In this document: piece by piece, positions 24,803-33,256 of the stretch | Numbering within the stretch: the stretch's first letter is position 1 | Layout: each line of letters starts with the position of its first letter | Source: Rhodococcus zopfii NBRC 100606 = JCM 9919 | GTDB lineage: Bacteria > Actinomycetota > Actinomycetes > Mycobacteriales > Mycobacteriaceae | Length of the DNA: 46,888 nt | NCBI RefSeq assembly: GCF_001895025.1 | Contig: NZ_BCXI01000053.1 | Coordinates: forward strand, 1-46,888 | Direction: 5' to 3' | The notes under the pieces: generated by a model | Seen by the model: only the letters and a program-made list of their open reading frames with translations | Database searches by the model: none | What the model was told of the DNA's origin: nothing | Position numbers and translations under genes: made by a program

Positions 24803-26569
24803 TCAGAAGTTGGCGGAATCGATGTCGATGCCCAGCGAACGGACCTTCCGGTACAGGGTGGATCGCGCGATCCCGAGCCGATCAGCGGCCAGGCGCTTGT
24901 TACCTTCCGCGTCGCGAAGCGCATTCATGATCGCTTTCGCCTCGATCTGTTCGAGGCCTTGAAGCTGGCGACGGGACGCCTGCACTCGGTGTTCGATCGG
25001 GAGGTCCTGTGCGCCGATGTACCGACGATTGCGTCCGGCGACGAGTTCACGCACGAGCGCATCGAGCCCGGCCACATTGCGATCCCAGTCGATGCGGCCG
25101 AGCGCCTGGACCGCATCGGGCATCCAGTGGACCCTGTCACTCGGCTGGCTGTAACGGCGACTGATCGTATCGAGTAGCAGTGGAAGGTCACCTGCGCGCT
25201 CGGCGAGCGAGGGCACCTCGACCACTTTGTCGAACCATTCCACTAGTTGTGAAAGCGCGGAGGCCGGCACGTTCGTCGTTGCGACGACTCGAATCTGCCG
25301 GGCCCGAGCGGCCGCGACGGCGCTCGCCGTCGTGCGAAGCGCGCTGGAGTCGAGCGCCTCGATGTGCCGCAGGATCAGCAATGTCGGCGCCTGGTCGATG
25401 GCATCGGCGATGTGGGTGTTCCAGTCCGATCCTGCGGCCGTGGCCGCAAGGGCATCGACGACGGCGGTGTCGGACTCCCCCGCCAACGCACGGGCTACCG
25501 CGAACTTTCCGACTCCGGATTCACCGGTCAGGAGCAACGCGTGGGTGCCCGTGTCGGTCACTGCATGGCACATCGCGCGCCAGGCCGGGGAGTTTCCGAC
25601 GAGATCCCCCAACACCGGGGCGGGTTCATGCGAGCGCTCATGGCGGGACGGGTGACTGCCGACCTTGAGGCGCAGCAGGGCACCGACGGTAGTGGGACCG
25701 TCGGTGACAGGTACCACGTCGACGCCCACCGCAGCTCCATCTGCGAGCGAGACCGTCTTCTCAGCTGTGTCCGTGCCGATCTGCAGGGTTCGGGCGGCAT
25801 GTTCCCACAGGATGGCCTGATCAGACGGTCCGAGGATTCGGGCGGCCGCGGCATTGCTGATGATGGTCTGCTCGTCGAGACAGATCACTGCGTGTCGGCT
25901 GTCGCGGTTGTCGGCCAGGAATGCCTCGAACAGAAGTTGTTCGCGGCGGTGGGCTGCGGTGGCCAATGCCTGCTGGATCTGGGCCGCCACCTCGCACACC
26001 CAGGACAACATGATGGGGTTGGTGTCGCTGTACCGGCAGGTCAGATTCAGCGTGCCGATCAGCCGCTTGGTAAGGGGATGGTAGATCGGGGCGCCAGCAC
26101 ATGTCAGCTGGAGAGACTCCTCGAAGAAGTGCTCCGGGCCCGCGACAAGCGCTGGTCGTCCGGTCTCGAGGACAATTCCGCCGCTGTTGGTGCCGACCGT
26201 GGTTTCCGCGAAGGAGTAGCCGGGAAGGACATCGTGCCGGTCCAGGCGCCTGGAGAAGCGGCTGTCCTCCACCCATCTCGCGAGGACCCAGCCACCCGGA
26301 TCTGTCAGGGCAAGGCTGCTCGACGAGTCGACGAGTGCACTGCGCTTGGACTCGATCACCGGGACGGCCACGGACAGGAGTTGCTCAGATGATTGAGGCG
26401 CCGAACAGTAGGTGGGCCGGGAGCGTTCCGGTTCGAGCCCGTACATCAGCGAACGTTTCCAGGACTGTGCGATCTCCGCGCGTACGATGCCTCGCCGGAC
26501 CGGGTCCGCGCCCTCAAGGAAGAGCTCTCGTTCGCGCAGCAAGGTACGGGTGCGGTCGTCGAGTGACAA
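24803..26569 (-). CDS. AcoR/Fis-type transcriptional activator with degenerate AAA+ domain
   Basis: A 588-residue regulator. An N-terminal GAF-type sensor spans about 75-200 (GTNSGGIVLETGRPALVAGP, then GTLNLTCRYSD). A central region carries Walker A GESGVGKFAVA (about 345). The C-terminal Fis helix-turn-helix is GNKRLAADRLGIARSTLYRK. The sigma-54 contact loop GAFTGA is absent, and Walker B reads TLLILRHIEAL with no acidic pair, so ATP hydrolysis and sigma-54 activation are unlikely; the ring domain may only oligomerise. The start is TTG 26569 with AAAGGA six bases upstream. It sits between operons that share one operator-like motif and is the natural candidate to bind it. The inducer is unknown. 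Confidence 0.9.
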   Translation of the reverse strand: MSLDDRTRTLLRERELFLEGADPVRRGIVRAEIAQSWKRSLMYGLEPERSRPTYCSAPQSSEQLLSVAVPVIESKRSALVDSSSSLALTDPGGWVLARWVEDSRFSRRLDRHDVLPGYSFAETTVGTNSGGIVLETGRPALVAGPEHFFEESLQLTCAGAPIYHPLTKRLIGTLNLTCRYSDTNPIMLSWVCEVAAQIQQALATAAHRREQLLFEAFLADNRDSRHAVICLDEQTIISNAAAARILGPSDQAILWEHAARTLQIGTDTAEKTVSLADGAAVGVDVVPVTDGPTTVGALLRLKVGSHPSRHERSHEPAPVLGDLVGNSPAWRAMCHAVTDTGTHALLLTGESGVGKFAVARALAGESDTAVVDALAATAAGSDWNTHIADAIDQAPTLLILRHIEALDSSALRTTASAVAAARARQIRVVATTNVPASALSQLVEWFDKVVEVPSLAERAGDLPLLLDTISRRYSQPSDRVHWMPDAVQALGRIDWDRNVAGLDALVRELVAGRNRRYIGAQDLPIEHRVQASRRQLQGLEQIEAKAIMNALRDAEGNKRLAADRLGIARSTLYRKVRSLGIDIDSANF

Positions 26570-26729
26570 GGCGGGTCCTTTCTTTCGGCCTGGGCTCGAG
26601 AGTCCGTGGGCGCATGCCGTTCGAGGCGTCGACTACCACAGACTGGAGGCCTGTGAGGTGCGACACGTCCATGATGACAAGCTACTGACATGACGTCAAC
26701 AGCGCGTCGGTGGACCTCCCCCGGCTGGA

Positions 26730-26778
26730 TGTCGCGATTCACTCCGTCGTGCTCGAGCGACTGTCCTGATCTGCGACA
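26730..26778. promoter_or_regulatory. Block motif in the regulator/flavin-reductase divergent promoter
   Basis: A perfect copy TGTCC-TGATCT-GCGACA lies at 26762-26778. An opposed GCGACA half site (TGTCGC at 26730-26735) lies 26 bases to its left, so outward-facing GCGACA arms frame the region as at 20851-20894. It lies about 65 bases before the flavin-reductase start and 160 before the regulator start, so autoregulation is possible. Confidence 0.6.
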
Positions 26779-26844
26779 ACCCTCCTCCGCATGGGATCCA
26801 TACAGTGACCTCAGTCACCGCAGCACTACGAATCGAGGCCTCTC

Positions 26845-27342
26845 ATGACCGCCGATCTCACGGCAACTCCCACGTTTCGCGAGGCGATGGCACGCTTCCC
26901 CAGCGGGGTCACCATCGTCACCACGGTGGACGAACAGGGTCGCCAGCGCGGCTTCACCGCCAGCTCGTTCTGCTCGGTGTCGATGGATCCGCAGTTGGTC
27001 CTGGTATGCCTCGCTACCAGCGCCGAATGCCATGACAGCTTCGAACGTGCCGAGACCTGGCTGATCCACATCGCGGGGATGGAGCATGAGGAAATCGCGC
27101 GAAGGTTCGCCACTCGAGGTGCCGACAAGTTCGCCGGAAACGACTTCACTCCGCACACGTCGGGACTGCCACACCTTGCAGATGCGCCCGTCGTTCTCGA
27201 ATGTCGAGCGTATGCCCGCCACCCCGGTGGTGATCACACCATCCTTGTCGGCGAGGTCGTGTCGGTCAGGCTCGGCGATCGCGCGCCGGTCGTCTACTAC
27301 GACCGAACCTTCAACCCTGTGCCAACCTCTGGCGAGAACTGA
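26845..27342 (+). CDS. NAD(P)H:flavin oxidoreductase (HpaC/flavin-reductase-like)
   Basis: A 165-residue flavin reductase-domain protein: FPSGVTIVTTVDEQGRQRG, GFTASSFCSVSMDPQLVLVC, FAGNDFTPHTSGLP and GDHTILVGEVVSV are the family's FMN-binding split-barrel blocks. It reduces free FMN or FAD with NAD(P)H and hands it to a two-component monooxygenase. The obvious client in the window is the LLM-class enzyme at 15272. It lies directly upstream of ribBA (39-base gap) on the same strand and is divergent from the regulator gene. Confidence 0.9.
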   Translation: MTADLTATPTFREAMARFPSGVTIVTTVDEQGRQRGFTASSFCSVSMDPQLVLVCLATSAECHDSFERAETWLIHIAGMEHEEIARRFATRGADKFAGNDFTPHTSGLPHLADAPVVLECRAYARHPGGDHTILVGEVVSVRLGDRAPVVYYDRTFNPVPTSGEN

Positions 27343-27381
27343 CCGACTCTTAGCAATATCCCTGTCCGAAAGGAGATCACT

Positions 27382-28611
27382 GTGACGATATCGACGATCG
27401 AGACGGCACTGGACGAACTTCGAGCTGGCCGGATGGTAGTTGTGGTGGACGACCCGGGCCGCGAGAACGAAGGTGATCTCATCGGTTGCGCGGCCACAAT
27501 CACCGAGGACCAGGTCGCGTTCATGGTCCGTCACAGTACGGGCATCCTCTGCGCCCCGATGTCCGCAGCGCGCGCTGAGAGACTGAAGCTGCCTCAGATG
27601 GTCGGCGAGAACACCGATTCCCACTACACCGCATTCACCGTCACGGCCGACCACAACAACACTACGACCGGGGTGTCCGCAGCCGACCGGGCTCTTACTC
27701 TTCGAGCCCTCGCCGATCCCGATTGCCACGCGACAGACCTGCGTCGGCCGGGTCATGTATTCCCTCTCGTCGCCCGCGCCGGGGGCGTTCTCGAGCGCGC
27801 CGGACACACCGAGGCGGCGGTCGACCTGCTGACGCTGGCGGGATTGCCGACAATCGGAGTGATCGGTGAGATCGTCGAGGACTCCGGCGCGATGCGCGCA
27901 GGCCAATCGCTCGACGACTTCGTCGACGAGAACCAACTGGTCAAGATCACCATCGCCGATCTCATCGAGTACCGGCGTGCTCGGGAGTCGTCGGTCGTGG
28001 CGACGGGCAGTGCAGAGTTGCCGACAGAATTCGGGCCTTTTCGCGCCCACGCCTACCGTGCCACCGACGACGGAACGGAGCATCTCGCGCTGACCGTCGG
28101 AGACCTGGCCGCGTACAAGGACAACCCCGCTGGAGTGCTGGTGCGCGTGCACAGCGAGTGTCTCACCGGCGATCTCGCCGGGTCACTGCGCTGCGACTGC
28201 GGTGTCCAGTTCCGTGAATCGATGCGCCGCATCGCCGCGGAAGGGGTCGGAGTCCTGGTGTATCTGCGTGGACATGAGGGCCGTGGGATCGGGCTCGGCC
28301 ACAAGCTCCGCGCATACACCCTACAGGAGAACGGCGCGGACACGGTCGAGGCCAACGAGGCGCTGGGGCTTCCTGTCGACAGCCGGGACTATCGCGTCGG
28401 AGCGGAGATCCTTGTCGATCTCGGTGTGCGCCGAATGCGCTTGATCACCAACAATCCCGACAAGTACACCGGGCTCGACGGCTTCGGCCTCGAGATCGCC
28501 GAACGGGTGCAGTTACCGGTGCACACCACACCGGAGAACGTCGCCTACCTTCGCACCAAACGCGACCGGATGGGGCATCTGCTCGATATTCCCCCGGCCG
28601 TCGGAACCTGA
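27382..28611 (+). CDS. ribBA: Bifunctional riboflavin enzyme RibBA
   Basis: A 409-residue fusion. The N-terminal half (about 1-205) is 3,4-dihydroxy-2-butanone-4-phosphate synthase with DDPGRENEGDLIG, RHSTGILCAPM, RRPGHVFPLVA and GHTEAAVDLLTLAG. The C-terminal half (about 206-409) is GTP cyclohydrolase II with zinc cysteines in CLTGDLAGSLRCDCG, then GHEGRGIGLGHKL and NNPDKYTGLDGF. Both halves look intact. It makes both precursors of riboflavin. Its place behind a flavin reductase inside a catabolic block, away from the other rib genes, suggests a dedicated copy raising flavin supply on induction. GTG start with AAAGGAG eight bases upstream. Confidence 0.93.
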   Translation: MTISTIETALDELRAGRMVVVVDDPGRENEGDLIGCAATITEDQVAFMVRHSTGILCAPMSAARAERLKLPQMVGENTDSHYTAFTVTADHNNTTTGVSAADRALTLRALADPDCHATDLRRPGHVFPLVARAGGVLERAGHTEAAVDLLTLAGLPTIGVIGEIVEDSGAMRAGQSLDDFVDENQLVKITIADLIEYRRARESSVVATGSAELPTEFGPFRAHAYRATDDGTEHLALTVGDLAAYKDNPAGVLVRVHSECLTGDLAGSLRCDCGVQFRESMRRIAAEGVGVLVYLRGHEGRGIGLGHKLRAYTLQENGADTVEANEALGLPVDSRDYRVGAEILVDLGVRRMRLITNNPDKYTGLDGFGLEIAERVQLPVHTTPENVAYLRTKRDRMGHLLDIPPAVGT

Positions 28612-28635
28612 CGACAGCCCCTGTCGCCCCGACAC

Positions 28636-28685
28636 ATCGGGGGCGGCGGCCTGGAACTCGTACAGTTCCGAGCCGCCGCCCCGAT
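28636..28685. terminator. Bidirectional GC-rich terminator between ribBA and the SDR operon
   Basis: Arms ATCGGGGGCGGCGGC and GCCGCCGCCCCGAT (one bulge) enclose an inner GGAAC/GTTCC stem. It lies between convergent transcripts: the ribBA stop is at 28611 and the SDR stop at 28706. Confidence 0.75.
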
Positions 28686-28705
28686 GCCGTTCCGACGTGG
28701 TGATA

Positions 28706-29446
28706 CTACATCGACACACCACCGTCGACCGGCAGGACCACACCGGTAATGTAGCTCGCCTCGTCCGAGGCGAGGAACGCGACAGCCGCAGCCATCTCCG
28801 AGGGATCAGCGAACCGGCCCAGCGGAACCGTCGCAGTCATCTCCGCGAGGCGGTCAGCGGGGATCGCCGCCACCATCGCGGTCGCCGCGTTCGGAGAAAT
28901 AGCGTTCGCTGTGATACCGAATCGTGCGGTCTCCTTGGCGACAGTCTTGGTGAAGGCGATGATGCCTCCCTTGGCGGCCGCATAGTTGGCCTGGCCGACA
29001 TTGCCGTGCATACCGGTGTAGGACGTGACATTGACGATCCGACCGAAGCCGGCTTTGCGCATATGCGGCACCACCGCGCGCGTGACGTTGAAGGTTCCGC
29101 CCAGGTGAACGTCGAGTACAGCCTTCCACTGGTCGTCGGTCAGCTTCCACACCACCGAGTCCCGAGCGATGCCGGCATTGTTGACGACCACGTCCACCGA
29201 GCCCCAGGTATCGACGATGATGCCGACTCCTGACCCGACCGATGCCGGATCGGCCACGTCCATCGCAACCGGAAGCAGGGTCGCCGAGGGCGAGCCCCAC
29301 GCCTTTTCCAGTTCGGCGGCGTCGCGATCGGCGACCGCGACGCGCGCCCCCGCAGCATGGAAGTACTCGGCGATTGCTTTGCCGATGCCCTGGGCCGCTC
29401 CGGTGATGAGCACCGTCCTACCCGAGAAGTCGCAGGTCAAGTTCAT
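28706..29446 (-). CDS. SDR-family 3-hydroxyacyl-CoA dehydrogenase-like (FabG-type)
   Basis: A 246-residue classical SDR: TGAAQGIGKAIAEYFHAAGA cofactor motif, NNAGIARDSVVWKLTDDQW, active-site Ser in VNVTSYTGMHGN and YAAAKGGIIAFT, ending PVDGG. FabG-type residues favour reduction/oxidation of 3-oxo/3-hydroxyacyl thioesters. It is the last gene of a four-gene leftward operon (ACAD alpha, ACAD beta, SDR, SDR), 22 bases behind the previous SDR. It could oxidise the 3-hydroxyacyl-CoA formed by one of the block's hydratases. Confidence 0.9.
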   Translation of the reverse strand: MNLTCDFSGRTVLITGAAQGIGKAIAEYFHAAGARVAVADRDAAELEKAWGSPSATLLPVAMDVADPASVGSGVGIIVDTWGSVDVVVNNAGIARDSVVWKLTDDQWKAVLDVHLGGTFNVTRAVVPHMRKAGFGRIVNVTSYTGMHGNVGQANYAAAKGGIIAFTKTVAKETARFGITANAISPNAATAMVAAIPADRLAEMTATVPLGRFADPSEMAAAVAFLASDEASYITGVVLPVDGGVSM

Positions 29447-29468
29447 TCGAGGCTCCTTGCACAGTTGA

Positions 29469-30224
29469 TCAGAAGATGGTGTAGCCGCCGTCGACGACGA
29501 CTTCGTTGCCGGTGTGGAATGTCAGGGTCGGATCGGCAAGAAACGCTGCTACAGAGTGGAATTCGTCTGGGGTGGCCCAGCGTCGAACCGGAGTGCGCTT
29601 TGTGGTTGCCTCCACGAGGCGCTGGTTCTCTCGGAGGTGTTCGTTCATCGGGGTGGCTACCCATCCGGGGATGAGGATGTTGCAGCGGATCTTGTTGCGT
29701 GCGAACTCCACTGCGAGTGTGCGACCGATGGCGCTGGTTCCGGATTTGCTGGCGGCGTAGGCGGCCTGACCCGCACCCCCGTAGCGGGTGATAGTCGACG
29801 AGACGATGACCATCGCTCCGCCCTCGCCTCGTTCGACGAGATAGCGTCCCACTTCCCGGGTCGTCAGGAATGTCCCGTCGAGGTTGGTGCGAATCACCCG
29901 GTGCCAGTCGTCCAACGAGGTCTCGAGATAAGGCTTCTCGTCGGCGATCCCGGCGTTGGCCATCAGGATGTCGATCCGACCCATCTTCTTTACCGTGTCG
30001 GCGACCGCACGACGCACGTCATCTTCGCTGCCGATGTCACAGGCGATGGCTTCCGCGCGGACCCCGTGGGTGCGCAGGGTCTCGACGGCCGAGATGCTGC
30101 GTTCGACGTTGCGCGCCCAGATCACGATGTCGGCGCCGGCCCGGGCCAGTCCCTCGGCCAGGCCCAGGCCTATGCCACCGTTGCCGCCCGTCACGACGGC
30201 GACACGGCCGGTCAGGTCGGTCAT
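29469..30224 (-). CDS. SDR-family oxidoreductase
   Basis: A 251-residue classical SDR with TGGNGGIGLGLAEGLARAGA, MANAGIADEKPYLETSLDDW, Ser in VIVSSTITRYGG and YAASKSGTSAIGRTLA, ending EVVVDGGYTIF. The start is the ATG in an ATGA overlap with the stop of the upstream acyl-CoA dehydrogenase; the longer open frame upstream is a shadow. The substrate cannot be told from the sequence; the operon position suggests a hydroxyacyl-CoA or a cyclic alcohol/ketone intermediate. Confidence 0.9.
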   Translation of the reverse strand: MTDLTGRVAVVTGGNGGIGLGLAEGLARAGADIVIWARNVERSISAVETLRTHGVRAEAIACDIGSEDDVRRAVADTVKKMGRIDILMANAGIADEKPYLETSLDDWHRVIRTNLDGTFLTTREVGRYLVERGEGGAMVIVSSTITRYGGAGQAAYAASKSGTSAIGRTLAVEFARNKIRCNILIPGWVATPMNEHLRENQRLVEATTKRTPVRRWATPDEFHSVAAFLADPTLTFHTGNEVVVDGGYTIF

Positions 30225-31357
30225 CGGATGTCCTCCAAGGTCGGAAGGGGGAGATTGATCAGGCCGGCGAGGTGGATTCTGTGAATGTCCGGTCCACCGA
30301 ACATCAGCATTGAACTCTTGGCGCGCTTGAGATAGAGGTGCGCGGGATGCTCCCAGGTGAATCCGATGCCGCCGTGCAGCTGCACGTACTCTTCCGCCGC
30401 ACGCACGGCCACCTCGGAGCACCACGAGTGCGCAACGGCAGCAGCGACATCGAGATCGTCACTGCCGGCGGCGAGGCAGTCCGCGGCGTACCGCGCTGCG
30501 GCCCGCGCTTGGTTGATCTGGACCCACAGGTCGGCCAGGCGGTGTTTGAGAGCCTGATACGAACCGAGAATCCGGCCGAACTGGCGTCGCACGCCGAGGT
30601 ACTCGACCGTGGCTGCGAGGCAATGTTCGGCAAGTCCGAGCTGTTCGGACGCCAGGAGCGCGGCGCCCGCCCGCAGCGCTGCCGCGGTCGCCGCGCCGGC
30701 AGGGCGGGAACTCTCCAGACGCTGAGCTGGTGCCGAGTCGAACTCGATGTCGACCAGTGGCCTGGTCTCATCGAGGGAGACCACCGGGGTACACCGCACG
30801 CCTGGAGCGGCCACCTCGACGAGGTAGGTGTCCTCGCCGACAGGCACGAGCAGTGTGTCCGCGGCGGAGGCGTCGGCGACGGTCGCCACGGTGCCGGTGA
30901 GGGTGGAGTCGGTGGCTGTGACGGTCGATTCCTGTACGCGGAACCACGGCGCGCCGGCCGAGACCGCCACTGCAGCGATCGTCTCGCCAGCGGCCATCTT
31001 CGTCAACAGGTCGGTGGCACCGATCTGCTGGGTGTAGACGGTCGCGACGACTGCGCTGCCCAGGTAGGGCACCGGCACGATGGACCGGCCCAGTTCCTCG
31101 AGCACCACGGCGGTTTCACGCCAGCTCGCTCCTGCGCCGCCGATGTCCTCGGGTAGCGCCAGTGCTGCGCCGCCGACGTCGACGGCGAGTGTGCGCCACA
31201 GGGCGCGGTCGAGGGAGCTTTCCGACTCGGTGAGAGCAAGAACTGAGGTCCAGTCGCAGCCCTTGTCCAGGACGTCTCGGACGGTTTCGCGAAGGAACTC
31301 TTCCTGCTCGGAGTACAGCAGGTCCGAGGCAAGACGCTCGGTGCTGGTAGTGGTCAT
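30221..31357 (-). CDS. Acyl-CoA dehydrogenase, beta (non-catalytic-type) subunit
   Basis: A 378-residue ACAD-fold protein, divergent from the classic enzymes: QEEFLRETVRDVLDKGCDWT at the start, LPEDIGGAGASWRETAVVLE, RRQFGRILGSYQALKHRLAD, and YVQLHGGIGFTWEHPAHLYL. The late Glu position reads MLMFGGPDIHR, so the usual base is missing. It follows the partner gene in an ATGA overlap. This matches the alpha2beta2 heterotetrameric dehydrogenases of actinobacterial steroid degradation (FadE26-27, FadE28-29 type), in which the two chains share FAD sites. The ATG at 31357 is chosen for the overlap. Confidence 0.88.
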   Translation of the reverse strand: MTTTSTERLASDLLYSEQEEFLRETVRDVLDKGCDWTSVLALTESESSLDRALWRTLAVDVGGAALALPEDIGGAGASWRETAVVLEELGRSIVPVPYLGSAVVATVYTQQIGATDLLTKMAAGETIAAVAVSAGAPWFRVQESTVTATDSTLTGTVATVADASAADTLLVPVGEDTYLVEVAAPGVRCTPVVSLDETRPLVDIEFDSAPAQRLESSRPAGAATAAALRAGAALLASEQLGLAEHCLAATVEYLGVRRQFGRILGSYQALKHRLADLWVQINQARAAARYAADCLAAGSDDLDVAAAVAHSWCSEVAVRAAEEYVQLHGGIGFTWEHPAHLYLKRAKSSMLMFGGPDIHRIHLAGLINLPLPTLEDIR

Positions 31358-32577
31358 CGGGGCAGCTCGTTCCATGCGGTGGTGGTATCGGTGCGGATTT
31401 CTGTGGGCAGCCCGAGGATTCGTTCGGCGATGATGTTGCGCATGATCTCCGAGGTGCCGCCCTCGATCGAATTGCCCTTGGTACGTAGGAATCGGTAGCC
31501 GGGCGGGCGACTGTGTTCCTCATCGAGGTTGGGGCGACGGAATGTCCAGTCGTCGAACCGTAGCCCGCGGTCGGCGAGGAGATCGAGCTCGAGACTCGAG
31601 ACTCGCTGCGCGAGTTGAGAGTATGCGAGCTTGGACCCGGACCCTTCGGGCCCGGGAGTCCCGGTCACCGCCTGTTGCCGTAGTCGTTCGGTAGTCAGTC
31701 GCATGGTCTCGGCTTCGACCCACAGCTGCAGCACCCTGTCGAACGATCCGATCGTGCGGTGTGTCGTGTCCTGACGCCATAGGTCGGCGAGGAATCCGAT
31801 CGGTCCTCCCTCCCGCGGCGCGGCGCCGGCACCGATGGCAACGCGTTCGTTCATCAGCGTCGACTGGGTAACTTTCCACCCTGCACCGACCTCGCCGAGC
31901 CTGTTTCGGTCCGGTACACGAACGTTGTCGAGGAAGACCTCGTTGAATTCCGCTTCGCCGGTGAGCTGACGCAGCGCACGGACGTCGACGCCCGGCGATC
32001 GCATATCGCAGACGAAATAGGTCAGACCGCGGTGTTTGGGCACCGTGGGATCGGTACGGGCGATGAGCAGTGCCCAACTCGCTTCGTGGGCGAGCGATGT
32101 CCAGACCTTCTGTCCGTTGACGACCCAATCAGCACCGTCGGGAACAGCCCTGGTTGCCAGTGATGCAAGGTCGGATCCCGCGGACGGTTCGCTGAAGAGC
32201 TGGCACCAGACTTCCTCGCCCGTCCACAGCGGTCGCAGCCACTGTCGCTGCTGCTCTGCGGTGCCGTGGGCGAGAATGGTCGGCGCTGCCATACCGAGCC
32301 CGATCACGTTTCGGTGGGGTGCGTTGTCCGGCGCACCCGCGGCCTCGAGTGCCTTGTCGACGATCGACTGAGCGGTGATGTCGAGACCGAGGCCGCCACA
32401 GCCAACCGGGTATTGCACCCACGCCAGGCCTGCATCGAATCTCGCGCGGAGGAAGTCTATCCGGGGCGTGGTGGCCGGATCGTGCGCGGACAGGAAGTCC
32501 GCTACATACGCAGCAAGACTCCCTTCGGTGACGGAATCGCCGGCGGAGACCGCGGCGTCGGTTGTGGTGTCAGTCAT
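31354..32577 (-). CDS. Acyl-CoA dehydrogenase, alpha (catalytic) subunit
   Basis: A 407-residue ACAD: WVQYPVGCGGLGLDITAQSI, LFSEPSAGSDLASLATRAV, WVVNGQKVWTSLAHEASW, FNEVFLDNVRVPDRN, and SIEGGTSEIMRNIIAERILG with the MCAD-type catalytic glutamate (E of IEGGT). It begins the four-gene leftward operon and is coupled to the beta chain by ATGA overlap. It would introduce the 2,3 double bond into a bulky acyl-CoA, as the paired FadE proteins do for sterol side chains. Its promoter lies in the shared motif region 32578-32742. Confidence 0.9.
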   Translation of the reverse strand: MTDTTTDAAVSAGDSVTEGSLAAYVADFLSAHDPATTPRIDFLRARFDAGLAWVQYPVGCGGLGLDITAQSIVDKALEAAGAPDNAPHRNVIGLGMAAPTILAHGTAEQQRQWLRPLWTGEEVWCQLFSEPSAGSDLASLATRAVPDGADWVVNGQKVWTSLAHEASWALLIARTDPTVPKHRGLTYFVCDMRSPGVDVRALRQLTGEAEFNEVFLDNVRVPDRNRLGEVGAGWKVTQSTLMNERVAIGAGAAPREGGPIGFLADLWRQDTTHRTIGSFDRVLQLWVEAETMRLTTERLRQQAVTGTPGPEGSGSKLAYSQLAQRVSSLELDLLADRGLRFDDWTFRRPNLDEEHSRPPGYRFLRTKGNSIEGGTSEIMRNIIAERILGLPTEIRTDTTTAWNELPR

Positions 32578-32602
32578 TCGGCTCGAATCCTTCTGTCAGC
32601 GA

Positions 32603-32686
32603 TGTCGCCCTGACTGTCACACGGATCCATGGTGGTCGGATGTCGCGCTCTGACACACGTGCACTGTGGTGCAGACTGCGACATCC
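32603..32686. promoter_or_regulatory. Block motif cluster in the ACAD/MaoC divergent promoter
   Basis: Three GCGACA arms: 32603-32619 (minus strand TGACA-GTCAGG-GCGACA), 32641-32657 (minus strand TGTGT-CAGAGC-GCGACA), and a plus-strand GCGACA at 32678-32683. The last two extend to a perfect 9-base inverted repeat, GGATGTCGC (32638-32646) and GCGACATCC (32678-32686), 31 bases apart. Confidence 0.6.
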
Positions 32687-32742
32687 GGTCCGCTTCGTGC
32701 TCACTACCGTCGTCGAGCAAGACAACGATCGGAGACGAAGAC

Positions 32743-33207
32743 ATGACGACATCACCGGCGGTGTTCGCCACCCCGGGCGACCTGGTCAGCGCGGCGGGAA
32801 TCACGCTGCCCGCCACAGAATGGATGGTCGTTGACCAACAGTGCATCGATACGTTCGCCGATGCCACAGGCGACCACCAGTGGATTCACGTCGATGCCGA
32901 TCGAGCGGCAACCGGACCTTACGGCAGCACCATCGCGCACGGGTACCTGACCTTGTCGTTGGTCGGCCCACTGGTCGCCGACGCACTGTCGGTGCCCGGG
33001 GCTTCCTCGGTGGTCAACTACGGGCTCGAGAAGGTCCGATTCCCGGCGCCTGTCCCGGTGAACTCGCGGATCAGGTTGTCCTCCACCATCGCCTCCGCGA
33101 ACAAGGTAACCGGTGGGGTCCAGGTCGCGATCGAGGCAGTGGTCGAACGCGAGGGCGCCCCGAAACCGGCATGTGTGGCGATCGTGGTCTATCGGTTCCT
33201 CGACTGA
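32743..33207 (+). CDS. MaoC-type (R)-enoyl-CoA hydratase
   Basis: A 154-residue hot-dog hydratase with the full hydratase-2 motif: FADATGDHQWIHVDADRAA, then YGSTIAHGYLTLSLVGPL; the Asp/His pair is intact. It hydrates an enoyl-CoA to the (R)-3-hydroxyacyl-CoA. The ATG at 32743 has GGAG twelve bases upstream (GGAGACGAAGAC). It is the first gene of a rightward operon with two thiolase-fold genes and a DUF35 gene, divergent from the paired acyl-CoA dehydrogenase genes; together they resemble the order of steps in the mycobacterial igr (side-chain) module. Confidence 0.9.
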   Translation: MTTSPAVFATPGDLVSAAGITLPATEWMVVDQQCIDTFADATGDHQWIHVDADRAATGPYGSTIAHGYLTLSLVGPLVADALSVPGASSVVNYGLEKVRFPAPVPVNSRIRLSSTIASANKVTGGVQVAIEAVVEREGAPKPACVAIVVYRFLD

Positions 33208-33256
33208 TCCAGTTCGCAACCTCTCACTCATTCACTCTCGGAAGGATCGACAACCC

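Noticed and set aside
26815..28152. 445-codon open frame on the minus strand
   Set aside because: It is antisense to the flavin reductase and ribBA, whose family motifs are clear. Long antisense frames are common in GC-rich DNA with biased third positions.
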